From NCBI RefSeq assembly GCF_902859855.1, contig NZ_CADIKH010000039.1:1-64000 (forward strand): 64,000 nucleotides of DNA, written 5' to 3'. The position numbers and the translations under genes are program-made. Shown one piece after another: positions 1 to 7,886 of this stretch. This DNA is from Paraburkholderia humisilvae (lineage in GTDB: Bacteria > Pseudomonadota > Gammaproteobacteria > Burkholderiales > Burkholderiaceae). Below the pieces are notes generated by a model. The model was not told the DNA's origin, did not search any database, and saw nothing but the letters and a program-made list of their open reading frames with translations. Within the stretch, counting starts at the first letter, position 1, and every line of letters starts with the position of its first letter.

Positions 1-304
1 CCGGCGTCAGGTCGATCGCGAACTTTCCGGCCGCCGAGAAAAACGCGTTATGTTGCGCATGCGCGTACGCCGACGTCGCATCGAATACGATGTCAAATGC
101 GTTGGCATGGGACTTCAGGAAGTCGATCCCTTCTGAGGATGTCTCGACGTGACGCTCTTTGGCAATCGCGAGACCGGTGCTCTTCGCATCGCGCCCAACC
201 ATGAACGCAAGATTGAAGACTTCCGATTCGATAACCTTGCACATCAGGTCGGTCCCGATCGTTCCGGAACCGATAATGGCAACCGACGTACGTGCAGCTT
301 TCAT
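1..304 (-). CDS. Acetaldehyde dehydrogenase (acylating), 3'-truncated by the window edge
   Basis: The N-terminal 101 residues of an NAD-dependent acylating acetaldehyde dehydrogenase (MhpF/BphJ/DmpF type) are present; the rest lies beyond the left edge. A Rossmann nucleotide-binding loop (AIIGSGTIGTDLM) starts near residue 9, followed by the family-typical MVGRD segment and the DIVFDATSA segment near residue 71. Such enzymes convert acetaldehyde to acetyl-CoA, usually together with a 4-hydroxy-2-oxovalerate aldolase at the end of aromatic meta-cleavage pathways. The ATG is preceded by a run of six G, a plausible ribosome binding site. The catalytic Cys lies outside the window, and the aldolase partner is not visible, so the pathway cannot be named. 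Confidence 0.88.
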   Translation of the reverse strand, partial: MKAARTSVAIIGSGTIGTDLMCKVIESEVFNLAFMVGRDAKSTGLAIAKERHVETSSEGIDFLKSHANAFDIVFDATSAYAHAQHNAFFSAAGKFAIDLTP

Positions 305-444
305 TTCACGCCCCCCGAAAGTGAACAGGTCACACGCAGATTCACTGTGACAGGCGACAACATCGCCGGGATGATGATCACGCATTTCGCATCGCGCATC
401 TGTCAACATTTGTGAACTGCGCGATCGGAGGGGAGTCGCTGCCG

Positions 445-870
445 TCAGAGCATGAGTTGCACGAGTGGATCGCCGGATAGGCGCATGCAGGCAAGCGGCA
501 ACGCGCTAGCCAGAATCATATCGAACGCGTTGAGCGGTTTCGCACCGCCACGCACGACCGGTTTGTAAACCGCATCTCCACGGCACACCGGCATCCCTGT
601 CAACCCGCAAACGCCAGGCCTACGCGCAAAACCGGCTCGCCATGTCTGATCCTGGTAACGGCCGAGCGTCGGGTCGCTCCATGAAACCAGCAGGGTCGAC
701 TCGGTCTGCCGTTCGATACGGCGAATAGTCGAAACATTGGCCATCGAGAATGGCGGCCGTTCGTCGAAATCGCACGATGCGTACGCCGCCCGGCGAATCG
801 CGTGTGCGATTTCGGGAGCACGTCCGCGCAAGCCTTTGACGATATGCGACCAGCGGTCGATGCCATTCAT
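445..870 (-). CDS. DUF3331 domain protein
   Basis: This 141-residue protein matches my memory of the DUF3331 family, small proteins of unknown function found mostly in Burkholderia relatives. The recognisable core is the W-x-D-PTLGRYxDQTWR segment in the middle, then a C-x-LTGxPxxRGDAVY segment and a C-terminal NAFDMILAS stretch. The paired Cys in the second half could suggest a small fold or metal site, which is inference. I chose the second in-frame ATG because GAAGGG sits nine bases before it; an upstream ATG three codons earlier has that motif directly abutting it. It stands alone between the acetaldehyde dehydrogenase and the Ohr gene. Confidence 0.7.
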   Translation of the reverse strand: MNGIDRWSHIVKGLRGRAPEIAHAIRRAAYASCDFDERPPFSMANVSTIRRIERQTESTLLVSWSDPTLGRYQDQTWRAGFARRPGVCGLTGMPVCRGDAVYKPVVRGGAKPLNAFDMILASALPLACMRLSGDPLVQLML

Positions 871-911
871 ATCCCACATCCCTTCGACTTCAGAATTGCA
901 GACAGGCAGCG

Positions 912-1427
912 TTACGACTCACCCACCCGATCCGGTAGGACAAGCGCAACGATATTGTCGATTCCTTGTCGTGCCATCTTCGTATACGGACAAAATCGCT
1001 CTGTATTGCGAACCAGTTCTTCAGCAACGGCGCGCTCGACGCCCGGCAAATGGACCGACGTGCGCGTGCTCAGCATGAACAGGCCGTCCACCGGGTCGCG
1101 GTTGAAATCGACCGATACATCGACCGATGCATCGGGTATGCGGATGCCGAGCCGCTCGGCTAGCAGACTTAGCGCGCCATGAAGGCACGCCGCATACGCG
1201 GCGGCGAATAGCTGCTCCGGATTCGTGCCGCCACCCGGACCATCGAGCGCGACCGGCAAGCGCAGTTCGACGGCGAGATTGCCGTCGTCGGAACGTGCGA
1301 TACCCGACGCGCGCCCATTCGATGCGCAGCCTCCCGTTACGGTGACGGTGGTCGAATACAGCGTTTTGACGTCTTTGCCGTGGTATTTGTCGAGCAACGT
1401 CAGCGGGAGGGGACGCAAATTCGGCAT
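912..1427 (-). CDS. Ohr/OsmC-family organic hydroperoxide reductase
   Basis: This 171-residue protein is an OsmC-fold thiol peroxidase closest to Ohr, which reduces organic hydroperoxides using a Cys pair recycled by lipoylated proteins. The peroxidatic Cys is C81 in the AAYAACLHGAL segment and the resolving Cys is C146 in RFCPYTKM. The GxGxGTNPEQLFAAAYAAC block before C81 is characteristic. The start is the ATG that gives the usual N-terminal beta-strand (VKTLYSTTVTV); a longer in-frame extension is Arg-rich and overlaps the preceding gene, so I left it out. It lies 25 bases after the NmrA-like gene on the same strand, so the two are probably cotranscribed. No OhrR-type MarR regulator is nearby; the linked ECF41 sigma factor and LysR gene are candidate controllers. 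Confidence 0.85.
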   Translation of the reverse strand: MPNLRPLPLTLLDKYHGKDVKTLYSTTVTVTGGCASNGRASGIARSDDGNLAVELRLPVALDGPGGGTNPEQLFAAAYAACLHGALSLLAERLGIRIPDASVDVSVDFNRDPVDGLFMLSTRTSVHLPGVERAVAEELVRNTERFCPYTKMARQGIDNIVALVLPDRVGES

Positions 1428-1452
1428 GGCGCGCGTGGTCCGTGCTTGCCGT

Positions 1453-2244
1453 TTATCGCGCGACCTGCGGCTTGGCTTGCGGCTTTTCCTGCGATTCCGC
1501 TTGCGACTGTGCGAACCATGTATCGAAGTGAGTCGCACCAAGGCGCGCATTCGCGCGCGGCACGAGCGTGTCGTCATCCAGCTCCGCGCCGAAGTATCGG
1601 GCCTGCGGATCTTCGATCACGTTGCGCGCATCGTCCGTCGCAATCAGATAACGGCGCACCAGTTCGGCAAGCCGCACGCGATCCGGGCCGGCAATCTCGA
1701 CAACACCGTTACGCGGGGACTCAACCACAAAATCCGCGACGGCTGCCGCCACGTCGTCCGACGAGATCGGCTGAAAGAAGGCCGAGGGAATCCGTACGTT
1801 TTTCCCTTCGCTGCCCGATTGCGAAATACCGCTGAGAAACTCGAAGAACTGTGTCGACTGAATGATCGTGTACGGCACGCCCGATTCGCGAATCCGTTTC
1901 TCTTGCGCGATCTTGCCGCGAAAATAACCGCTTTGAGCAAGACGGTCCGTCCCGACGATGGATAGCGCGACGTGATGCTGTACGCCCGCCTCAATCTCCG
2001 CCGCAAACAGATTCCGGCCTGACGTCTCGAAGAATTCGAGCACGGCTTGATCTTCGAACGACGGTGAATTGGAGAGGTCGATCACCACGTTTGCGCCCAC
2101 CAATGCGTCCCTCAGCCCTTCACCGGTGATGGTGTTCACGCCCGATGCAGGCGACGCTGCAATAACGGAGTGGCCGCGCGCGCGCAGGTTCTTCACGACT
2201 TTACGGCCAATCAGGCCCGTACCGCCTATCACTACGATGTTCAT
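1453..2244 (-). CDS. NmrA-like / atypical SDR NAD(P)-binding oxidoreductase
   Basis: This is a 263-residue atypical short-chain dehydrogenase of the NmrA/NAD(P)H-binding type. The Rossmann glycine motif VVIGGTGLIGRKVV opens the protein, an active-site-like region (HHVALSIVGTDRLAQSGYFRGKIAQE) follows near residues 90-115, and VPYTIIQSTQFFEF is a typical NmrA-family strand. Members are redox sensors or reductases acting on unknown ligands. The tail is an unusual low-complexity Gln/Lys/Pro/Ala stretch (QEKPQAKPQ), probably disordered. In ECF41 sigma systems an epimerase/oxidoreductase of this kind is one of the typical target types, so the link to the sigma gene at 4.7-5.6 kb is suggestive. Substrate is unknown. 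Confidence 0.8.
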   Translation of the reverse strand: MNIVVIGGTGLIGRKVVKNLRARGHSVIAASPASGVNTITGEGLRDALVGANVVIDLSNSPSFEDQAVLEFFETSGRNLFAAEIEAGVQHHVALSIVGTDRLAQSGYFRGKIAQEKRIRESGVPYTIIQSTQFFEFLSGISQSGSEGKNVRIPSAFFQPISSDDVAAAVADFVVESPRNGVVEIAGPDRVRLAELVRRYLIATDDARNVIEDPQARYFGAELDDDTLVPRANARLGATHFDTWFAQSQAESQEKPQAKPQVAR

Positions 2245-2443
2245 GGTCTTCCTTCATGAGCTTGTGTGGCCATCAGGCCATCCGCGATGTTCGGATCCGG
2301 TCAGCGCCATCGTGTCGCGCTGCCGGTGTTCTGCCGGATTCACCGCAAAGCGTATGGCGTCCGTGCAGCAATCATCGTAGGGGCGCATGCCATCAAACGG
2401 TAGCACCGCGATGCCACGCATGGTGTTGCCTGTGCGGCATCAA

Positions 2444-3472
2444 TTAGCGTGTGACCGCCAACGGCATCGACGATAGACTCGTCACAGCCGCAGGCATCCT
2501 CGTCAAACAATCGAGATCGAGTTTCCTCGTGTGCTCGATCATGTAGTCGACGAAGACCCGGATTCTCGCCGGCAAATGTTTGCGGCTCAGATAGCAGATA
2601 TAGTGGCCGCCGTCGTCCGGCGCATACTGCGACAGGCAACTGACAAGCTGTCCTTGCTCGATCAGATTGCACACCTGATAAGCCGGCAGCTGCGCGACGC
2701 CATGCCCGTCAAGCACCGCTTGCACGATCAGGTCCGGGTCGTTGAACGTATGCCGCGCAACCGGCAGGCGCCGGTACGGGAGACCGCCGACCTTGAACTC
2801 CCACTCCTTGACGCGGCCCGACGCCATCCGGAAGTTGATGCAGCGGTGCGCGGCCAACCCGTCGATATCGCATGGCAAGCCGTGAGCACACGCATATTCG
2901 CGCGATGCGCAAACGATCATTTGCATTGGTATCAGCTGCCGCGCGACGATTTCGCTATCCGCCAGTTGCCCGTCGCGAAACGACACGTCGATACGATCGG
3001 CGGTGAAGTCCGCGAGACGCTCGTTGAGCACCAATTCCAGCTTGATGTCCGGATACTGAGCGTGAAAGCCCCGCAGCAGCGGCGCAACAATCTTGCGGCC
3101 GAATCCGGGCGTCGAGCAGATGCGCAAGTGACCTCGCGGAGGTCCGTTGCGCAACTCGCGCATCTCTTCGAGCGCCCGCACGATGCGCTCGACGCCTGGC
3201 CGACAGTTCTCATAGAAGCGTTCGCCCTCGCGCGTCAGCGACGTGTTTCGCGTCGTACGAAGAAAAAGACGCGTATCGAGCTGGGCCTCAAGCTTCTGCA
3301 CATTACGGCTGACCGATGAACGGCCGATGCCGAGGCGGTCTCCCGCTCTGGCAAAACTGCCTTCATCTGCAACAGCAAGGAAAGAGACGACGCCGGCATA
3401 ACTGGTTGCAAAACTGCTGGCAAACGGATCATCGGCGCCGCTAACGCATCGTCGGGAGTCGGTGTCTGACAT
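2444..3472 (-). CDS. LysR-family transcriptional regulator
   Basis: This 342-residue protein is a LysR-type regulator. A winged HTH sits at about residues 25-85 (FLAVADEGSFARAGDRLGIGRSSVSRNVQKLE) with a coiled linker, followed by a periplasmic-binding-like effector domain. The sequence resembles the CrgA-like/aromatic subgroup common beside oxidoreductases. The ATG used here sits about 35 bases downstream of the -10 of a predicted ECF41 promoter; an alternative GTG 27 bases upstream would make the mRNA nearly leaderless. The gene precedes the NmrA-like oxidoreductase and Ohr genes on the same strand, with a gap of about 200 bases, so it probably regulates them or is their first cistron. The effector is unknown. 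Confidence 0.88.
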   Translation of the reverse strand: MSDTDSRRCVSGADDPFASSFATSYAGVVSFLAVADEGSFARAGDRLGIGRSSVSRNVQKLEAQLDTRLFLRTTRNTSLTREGERFYENCRPGVERIVRALEEMRELRNGPPRGHLRICSTPGFGRKIVAPLLRGFHAQYPDIKLELVLNERLADFTADRIDVSFRDGQLADSEIVARQLIPMQMIVCASREYACAHGLPCDIDGLAAHRCINFRMASGRVKEWEFKVGGLPYRRLPVARHTFNDPDLIVQAVLDGHGVAQLPAYQVCNLIEQGQLVSCLSQYAPDDGGHYICYLSRKHLPARIRVFVDYMIEHTRKLDLDCLTRMPAAVTSLSSMPLAVTR

Positions 3473-3506
3473 GGAAGCGCAAAGTAGTTGGGTCCACACC
3501 CACCTA

Positions 3507-3533
3507 GACGTTTGAGCGCCACCGTTTGTGACA
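3507..3533 (-). promoter_or_regulatory. Predicted ECF41-type sigma factor promoter
   Basis: On the minus strand this reads TGTCACA, exactly 16 bases of spacer, then CGTC. That is identical to the ECF41 promoter consensus as I recall it (TGTCACA-N16-CGTC). It points at the LysR gene, with the -10 element 35 bases before the chosen ATG, and an ECF41-type sigma gene lies 1.2 kb away. No second copy was found before the sigma operon, the cupin/decarboxylase pair or the oxidoreductase gene. Confidence 0.7.
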
Positions 3534-3579
3534 TCGACCGCCGTTTTTTTCCGCTGGATGTCGGCGGCGCGAGCCGCGC

Positions 3580-3987
3580 TTACTTGACAGGTACGAGAAC
3601 CGGCGCGCCTTTTTTCTTCAGCAGCAGCACGAGAAACTTCGCCGGCTTGGTCTGACTCGCGTTGCGTCCCACGGTGTGGATATCGTTAGGGCCTTCATAG
3701 AAGGACTGCCCGGGCGTCAGCGTGACTTCCTTGCCGCCCTTCAACTGCATCACGATGGACCCTTCAAGCACGTAGACAAACGCATCCGCGTTGTGCCGAT
3801 GCACCGGATCGACTGCGCCGGGCGGATACTCGACGGTGATCATCAGCGCTTCCTTGCCGGGGTAATCGGGAAGCGGCTGCGTCATCACAGGTGTGACGAT
3901 GGCTTGGGGCGCCGCAGCGTGCGCCTGTCCGATCAACGATCCCGCTGCGACGAACGTGGCGATGGCAGTGGCTTTCAAGCGAAACAT
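3580..3987 (-). CDS. Secreted single-domain cupin
   Basis: This 135-residue protein has a Sec signal peptide of about 24 residues ending in AQAHA and then a single cupin barrel. The metal-binding motif 1 is visible as DPVHRHNADAFVYVLEG and motif 2 as GQSFYEGPNDIHTVGRN. It is therefore a small periplasmic metal-binding cupin; the reaction is unknown. A GGAG ribosome binding site precedes the ATG, and a longer upstream frame is rejected because it would bury the signal peptide. It begins about 75 bases after the carboxymuconolactone decarboxylase-like gene, with which it is likely cotranscribed under the ECF41 sigma operon. Confidence 0.85.
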   Translation of the reverse strand: MFRLKATAIATFVAAGSLIGQAHAAAPQAIVTPVMTQPLPDYPGKEALMITVEYPPGAVDPVHRHNADAFVYVLEGSIVMQLKGGKEVTLTPGQSFYEGPNDIHTVGRNASQTKPAKFLVLLLKKKGAPVLVPVK

Positions 3988-4062
3988 AATGCGTTCTCCA
4001 AAAGGACGCGGCCCGCGACGCGGGCCGACGATGGGCAAAGAAAACAGCAATGCGTCACGCAT

Positions 4063-4542
4063 TCAGGCGAGGTTGGCCTTGTCGAGACCGTATGCCTTGT
4101 CGGCGGAACCGGGTGCGGTCCTGAATGCGACATTCGCACGATTCCAGCCGTTGATCGCCATCACAGCATAGGTCAAATCCGACAACTCCTTTTCCGAAAA
4201 TTCGCCGCGCACACTCTCGTAAATGTCGTCAGGTACGCCGTGCTCGGGCAGTTTGGTCAGCACCTCCGTCCAGGCCAGCGCCGCACGCTCACGCGGTGCA
4301 AAGAGCGTCGACTCGCGCCAGATCGCGGTATGGTAGAGGCGCAGTTCACGCTCGCCGTGGAGGCGCGCCTCCTTTACGTGCATGTCTAGGCAAAATCCGC
4401 AACCATTCATCTGTGATGCACGGATTGAAACGAGGTCGAGAATCGTCTGTTCGATCCCGCAGTCCTTCACCTGATTGCTAAATGCCTGAAACTTCTTGAA
4501 CAGCTCGGGCGATTGCTGAATGTAGTTGATACGCTGAGTCAT
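4063..4542 (-). CDS. Carboxymuconolactone decarboxylase / AhpD-like alkylhydroperoxidase
   Basis: This 159-residue all-helical protein belongs to the carboxymuconolactone decarboxylase/AhpD superfamily. The AhpD-type redox signature is intact: C48-G-F-C51 followed by H55 (CGFCLDMH), with the preceding RASQMNG stretch. Proteins of this kind reduce peroxides or other small electrophiles using the Cys pair. A strong AAGGAGA ribosome binding site precedes the chosen ATG. It lies downstream of the ECF41 sigma gene; a carboxymuconolactone decarboxylase is one of the commonest genomic partners of ECF41 sigma factors. The physiological substrate is unknown. Confidence 0.88.
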   Translation of the reverse strand: MTQRINYIQQSPELFKKFQAFSNQVKDCGIEQTILDLVSIRASQMNGCGFCLDMHVKEARLHGERELRLYHTAIWRESTLFAPRERAALAWTEVLTKLPEHGVPDDIYESVRGEFSEKELSDLTYAVMAINGWNRANVAFRTAPGSADKAYGLDKANLA

Positions 4543-4705
4543 GATGTCTCCTTGCGACGATAAACGGCGGTGGTCGTCATGGCGACGGCCGCACGAGATC
4601 ATGTTAAGTCTGTAGCGCGCACAGCGCTAGATAGACGATTGGACTCACGGCGTTGCCCGTCAGGCACCAATCGATTACCGCCACGCGCTGCCGCGCCGGA
4701 GCGCT

Positions 4706-5596
4706 TCAGCGTTCGGGGGGAGTGCCGTGTGTCGCGGCAATCAGCGCTAGCTTGTCGGGATTGCGTTGAAGGAAGACACGAACGATGCGATGGCCATCTG
4801 TTTCGAACGATTGTGCCGATTCGAGCCTGCCGTCCAGAAAGCGCAATAGCGCCCACCGCCCATTGAGTTCGATAAACTCGAAGCGAAGCTCGCTTTTGAA
4901 ACGCAGCAACGTCGCATAAAAAAGCTGCGCGATGCGCTTGCCGCCCACCAGCGGCTTCGGGAAGCTGATCACCTTGCCTCCGCCATCGCTGAACAGCATC
5001 GCGTCCTCGGCAAGCAACGCGTTGATCGTCGCGAAGTCGCCGCCCTCCACCGCCTGCGTGAAGCTCAGCAGCAAGCGCCGGTGGGTCTCGCGCGACACCT
5101 CGAAGCGCGACCACCCATCACGCAGTTGCGCTTTCGCGCGGCTCACCAGTTGACGGCATGCTGCCTCCGTTTTGCCGACCGCCCCGGCCACTTCGTCATA
5201 GTCCATATCGAACACCTCGCGCAGCAGGAACGCCGCGCGTGCCTCCGGCGTCAGCCGTTCGAGCAGCAGCATGAACGCGACCGACACGTCGTCGGCGCGT
5301 TCGCTGACCTCTTCCGGCGTAGCCGGCGACTCGCTCAACAGTGGCTCGGGCAGCCAGATGCCCGTGTACTGTTCGCGTTGAATCTTCGCCGCGCGCAGAC
5401 GGTCGATCGACATCCGCGTGGTCACCGCGACCAGCCACGCTTCCGCGTTATCGATGCCGTCACGGGCCACCGAATGCCAGCGCAGCCAGACGTCCTGCAC
5501 GATGTCCTCGGCTTCGGCCACGGACCCGAGCATCCGGTACGCCAGTTTCTGCAAACGTGGGCGGAGCGGATCAAACGCGTGGAGGTTCTCGTCCAT
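4706..5596 (-). CDS. ECF41-type RNA polymerase sigma factor (SigJ-like)
   Basis: This 296-residue protein is an extracytoplasmic-function sigma factor with a fused C-terminal SnoaL-like domain. Region 2 is at about residues 8-72 (AEDIVQDVWLRW), region 4 at about 105-165 (MDYDEVAGAVGKTEAACRQLVSRA), and the C-terminal domain at about 170-290. Three motifs that I recall as diagnostic of ECF41 are all present: WLPEP at 81-85 in the linker, DGGGK at 204-208 and NPDKL at 279-283. In this group the C-terminal extension replaces a separate anti-sigma factor and tunes activity. The ATG starts one base after the stop of the VOC gene, so the two are translationally coupled. A perfect ECF41 promoter precedes the nearby LysR gene. 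Confidence 0.92.
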   Translation of the reverse strand: MDENLHAFDPLRPRLQKLAYRMLGSVAEAEDIVQDVWLRWHSVARDGIDNAEAWLVAVTTRMSIDRLRAAKIQREQYTGIWLPEPLLSESPATPEEVSERADDVSVAFMLLLERLTPEARAAFLLREVFDMDYDEVAGAVGKTEAACRQLVSRAKAQLRDGWSRFEVSRETHRRLLLSFTQAVEGGDFATINALLAEDAMLFSDGGGKVISFPKPLVGGKRIAQLFYATLLRFKSELRFEFIELNGRWALLRFLDGRLESAQSFETDGHRIVRVFLQRNPDKLALIAATHGTPPER

Positions 5597-5597
5597 A

Positions 5598-6017
5598 TCA
5601 GCGCACGCGGTAACCGCGCTCCTGGAGCGTCCAGGTGTTGCCGTCCGGGTCTTCAAAGTCCGCAAAGCTCGCGTAATCGCGACGCTCAGCATCGAGCCCC
5701 GGACTCCATCCGCCGGCCCATGTATCGAGCGGCGCCTTGTGCCGGAACGCGCCGACCGCGACGCCCCGTTCGATCAGCGCCTCCCGTTCGGCCGCGAGGT
5801 CGGCCGTGACGAGATACAGGTTACGCACTCGCGCGGGCGAGTCGGCGGCCACCAGTTGCACCGAACACGACGACCCGGGCGGCGTGAGCTGGACGACCCG
5901 GAACGTCGGAGTCGGATGATAGTCGACATCGAGATTGAAACCGACCTTCTCCTTATAGAAGGCAAGCGCGCGGTCGACGTCGGCAACCGGCAGCGAAACG
6001 ACTTCCAGGGCAAGCAT
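5598..6017 (-). CDS. VOC (glyoxalase/bleomycin-resistance fold) protein
   Basis: This 139-residue protein has the single-module vicinal-oxygen-chelate fold: an N-terminal beta-alpha-beta unit (EVVSLPVADVDRALAFYKEKVGF) and a C-terminal one ending in the metal-ligand-like segment FEDPDGNTWTLQE. It is typical of small glyoxalase-superfamily proteins of unknown substrate. An AGGAG ribosome binding site precedes the ATG. Its stop codon is followed one base later by the sigma factor ATG, so it is the first gene of the VOC-sigma operon and may sense or detoxify the inducing compound, which is inference. Confidence 0.88.
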   Translation of the reverse strand: MLALEVVSLPVADVDRALAFYKEKVGFNLDVDYHPTPTFRVVQLTPPGSSCSVQLVAADSPARVRNLYLVTADLAAEREALIERGVAVGAFRHKAPLDTWAGGWSPGLDAERRDYASFADFEDPDGNTWTLQERGYRVR

Positions 6018-6190
6018 GACGGCTCCTGCGAGAGTGGGTCGACGCTATCGTAGGTGGGGAGCGTGCGCCGTAAGGGCGCGAGGGTGAGCGGTCGACGTTG
6101 AACAAATCACGAGGATAGCTCGAATCGGGTGAAGCCGGCAAAACCTCGCCGCAGCCCTTGTAATGTAGGGCAATTGCATGGCCGAACACG

Positions 6191-6221
6191 AAAAAAAAAC
6201 GCACGAGCGAGGCTCGTGCGT
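6191..6221 (-). terminator. Strong intrinsic terminator with no upstream gene on its strand
   Basis: A perfect 10-bp stem (ACGCACGAGC pairing with GCTCGTGCGT) with a 3-base loop is followed, on the minus strand, by nine T. This is a textbook rho-independent terminator for leftward transcription. No credible minus-strand gene lies to its right before the divergent RND operon, so it may end a small RNA or an antisense leader. Confidence 0.75.
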
Positions 6222-6613
6222 GACAACAACAAAAGGCCAAAGGTATGGAGGGAGTCGTCCTTCTGTTGTGGCGCCAAGATTACCGTATCGGACCCCCGCG
6301 GATATATCCAGCTCGCTTGAATTCACTTGCCGACACGCGTGAACAATCTCGCGAACGCCCGCCAGACATGAGGTTCAGCCCATCTGAAGCGCAGCGATCG
6401 CAACGCTTGATCAAATTTGCCTTGACCATTTAGATTACACATGCAATCTTTCTGCACGATTAGAAGGTCAATAACATCTATACGATCGCGAAACCGCACG
6501 CCTCTCGCGCACGCGGTCCACGTGGATGCAAGCCTTCCTCGCACGGCATGACAGATCACGCCCGTGCACCGATCGTTCAGATGGCTCGTCAACATTGCCA
6601 AGGATGCAATCAG
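6222..6613. other. Intergenic region upstream of the RND operon, candidate small RNA
   Basis: About 390 bases lie between the minus-strand terminator and the chosen start of the efflux operon. Only unconvincing short frames occur. A 10-bp palindrome GGATATATCC is at 6300-6309, and an AT-rich stretch at about 6410-6480 probably carries the plus-strand efflux promoter. The minus strand from about 6330 to 6191 could be a small RNA ending at the strong terminator. No recognised regulator binding site was found. Confidence 0.35.
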
Positions 6614-7864
6614 GTGGATACGGAAACACAACTGCAAGACGATCGGGTGCAGGAGCGCGACGCCCAACGCACCCGCAAGCGTTCGCCGCTGAAAAGCTGG
6701 AGCGCGGTGCTGCTCGCGATGGCTGCGATCAGCGGCGGCTGGTGGCTATACCTGCACCGCGGCGGTAACGCGTCTCCTGCGGCTGGGCAGCCCGCCGCGC
6801 AGCCGGAAGTGACGGTGAGCAAGCCACTGCTGGAAAATCTCGACACGCGTCTTGGCTTTCTCGGGCAATACTCAGCGGTCGATCAGGTTGAGCTTCGCGC
6901 GCAGGTCGGCGGCACGCTGACGGGCATTGACTTCAAGGACGGCAACATCGTTCATAAGGGCGATCTGCTGTTTACGGTCGACCCCGTGCCCTATGAGATC
7001 AAGCTCGCGCAGGCCAAAGCGCAGCTCGAAAGCGCAACCGCGAGGCGCGTGCTCGCAGACCAGGAGTTGCGCCGCGCCCAGGAGCTCGAGCGCAACGACG
7101 CGGGAACGGTCGAAAACGTGCAGCAACGCACATCGGACCTGAACGCCGCGCAGGCCGCCATAGACGATGCCCAGGCGCAGATTCGCGATGCACGCTTTGA
7201 CCTCGATCATTGCCGGATCACCGCGCCGTTTACCGGCCGCATCGGCAGGCACCTGGTGTCGATCGGCAATCTGATCGCCGGCAGCCGCGCGGCCACCAGT
7301 CCGACCACCCTGTTGGCGACCCTCGTGTCACTCGATCCGATTTATCTGGATTTCGACATGAGCGAGGCCGATTTCAAAACGTTCACCCGTTACCGGACCA
7401 ACGTGAAAGCCCCGCTCGCGAACAAAGTCGAGCTGATGTCGGGCAACGGTAACGATACGGTCGCGACACGGCAAGGGACGCTTGACTTCGTCGACAACGT
7501 ACTGGACCGCTCGAGCGGCACCATCCATGCGCGCGCAACGGTTGCCAATCCGGACCTGCGCCTCACACCGGGCGAGTTCGCGCGCGTGCGCCTCGCCGTC
7601 GCGGCGCCGGAGCCCACCTTGCTCATCCCCGACGCGTCGGTGCTGCCCGATCAGTCAGAGCATATCGTGCTGACGGTCGCCGCGGACGGCACGGTCGTGC
7701 CGAAGCAGGTGGAAGTGGGCGATCTGCGCGGCGGACTGCGTGTGATCCGGTCCGGCCTGACGCGCGACGACCGCGTCATCGTCGACGGCCTGCCCTATGC
7801 GGCGCCCGGCTCCAAGGTGAAGACGCGTGACAGCGCGCTTCGCTACGCGGCCAAACAGGACTAG
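6614..7864 (+). CDS. RND efflux periplasmic adaptor (membrane fusion protein)
   Basis: This 416-residue protein is the inner-membrane-anchored adaptor of a tripartite RND pump (MexE/AcrA family). A single N-terminal membrane segment (AVLLAMAAISGGWWLYL) is followed by a barrel-sandwich/lipoyl half-motif (VELRAQVGGTLTGIDFKDG), a long alpha-helical hairpin and the second lipoyl half (ITAPFTGRIGRHLVSIG), then beta-barrel and membrane-proximal domains. I chose a GTG start with AAGGA nine bases upstream; an ATG 66 bases earlier is possible but lacks a clear ribosome binding site. It is the first gene of an adaptor-pump-channel operon. No dedicated repressor is adjacent upstream; the TetR gene downstream is a candidate. 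The exported compounds are unknown. Confidence 0.93.
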   Translation: MDTETQLQDDRVQERDAQRTRKRSPLKSWSAVLLAMAAISGGWWLYLHRGGNASPAAGQPAAQPEVTVSKPLLENLDTRLGFLGQYSAVDQVELRAQVGGTLTGIDFKDGNIVHKGDLLFTVDPVPYEIKLAQAKAQLESATARRVLADQELRRAQELERNDAGTVENVQQRTSDLNAAQAAIDDAQAQIRDARFDLDHCRITAPFTGRIGRHLVSIGNLIAGSRAATSPTTLLATLVSLDPIYLDFDMSEADFKTFTRYRTNVKAPLANKVELMSGNGNDTVATRQGTLDFVDNVLDRSSGTIHARATVANPDLRLTPGEFARVRLAVAAPEPTLLIPDASVLPDQSEHIVLTVAADGTVVPKQVEVGDLRGGLRVIRSGLTRDDRVIVDGLPYAAPGSKVKTRDSALRYAAKQD

Positions 7865-7886
7865 CCGAACAGGACCGAACGAAGCC

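Noticed and set aside
346..352. TGTCACA on the minus strand upstream of the acetaldehyde dehydrogenase gene, resembling an ECF41 -35 element
   Set aside because: The sequence 16 bases downstream is CCTG, not CGTC, and no other spacing gives CGTC, so the promoter match fails.
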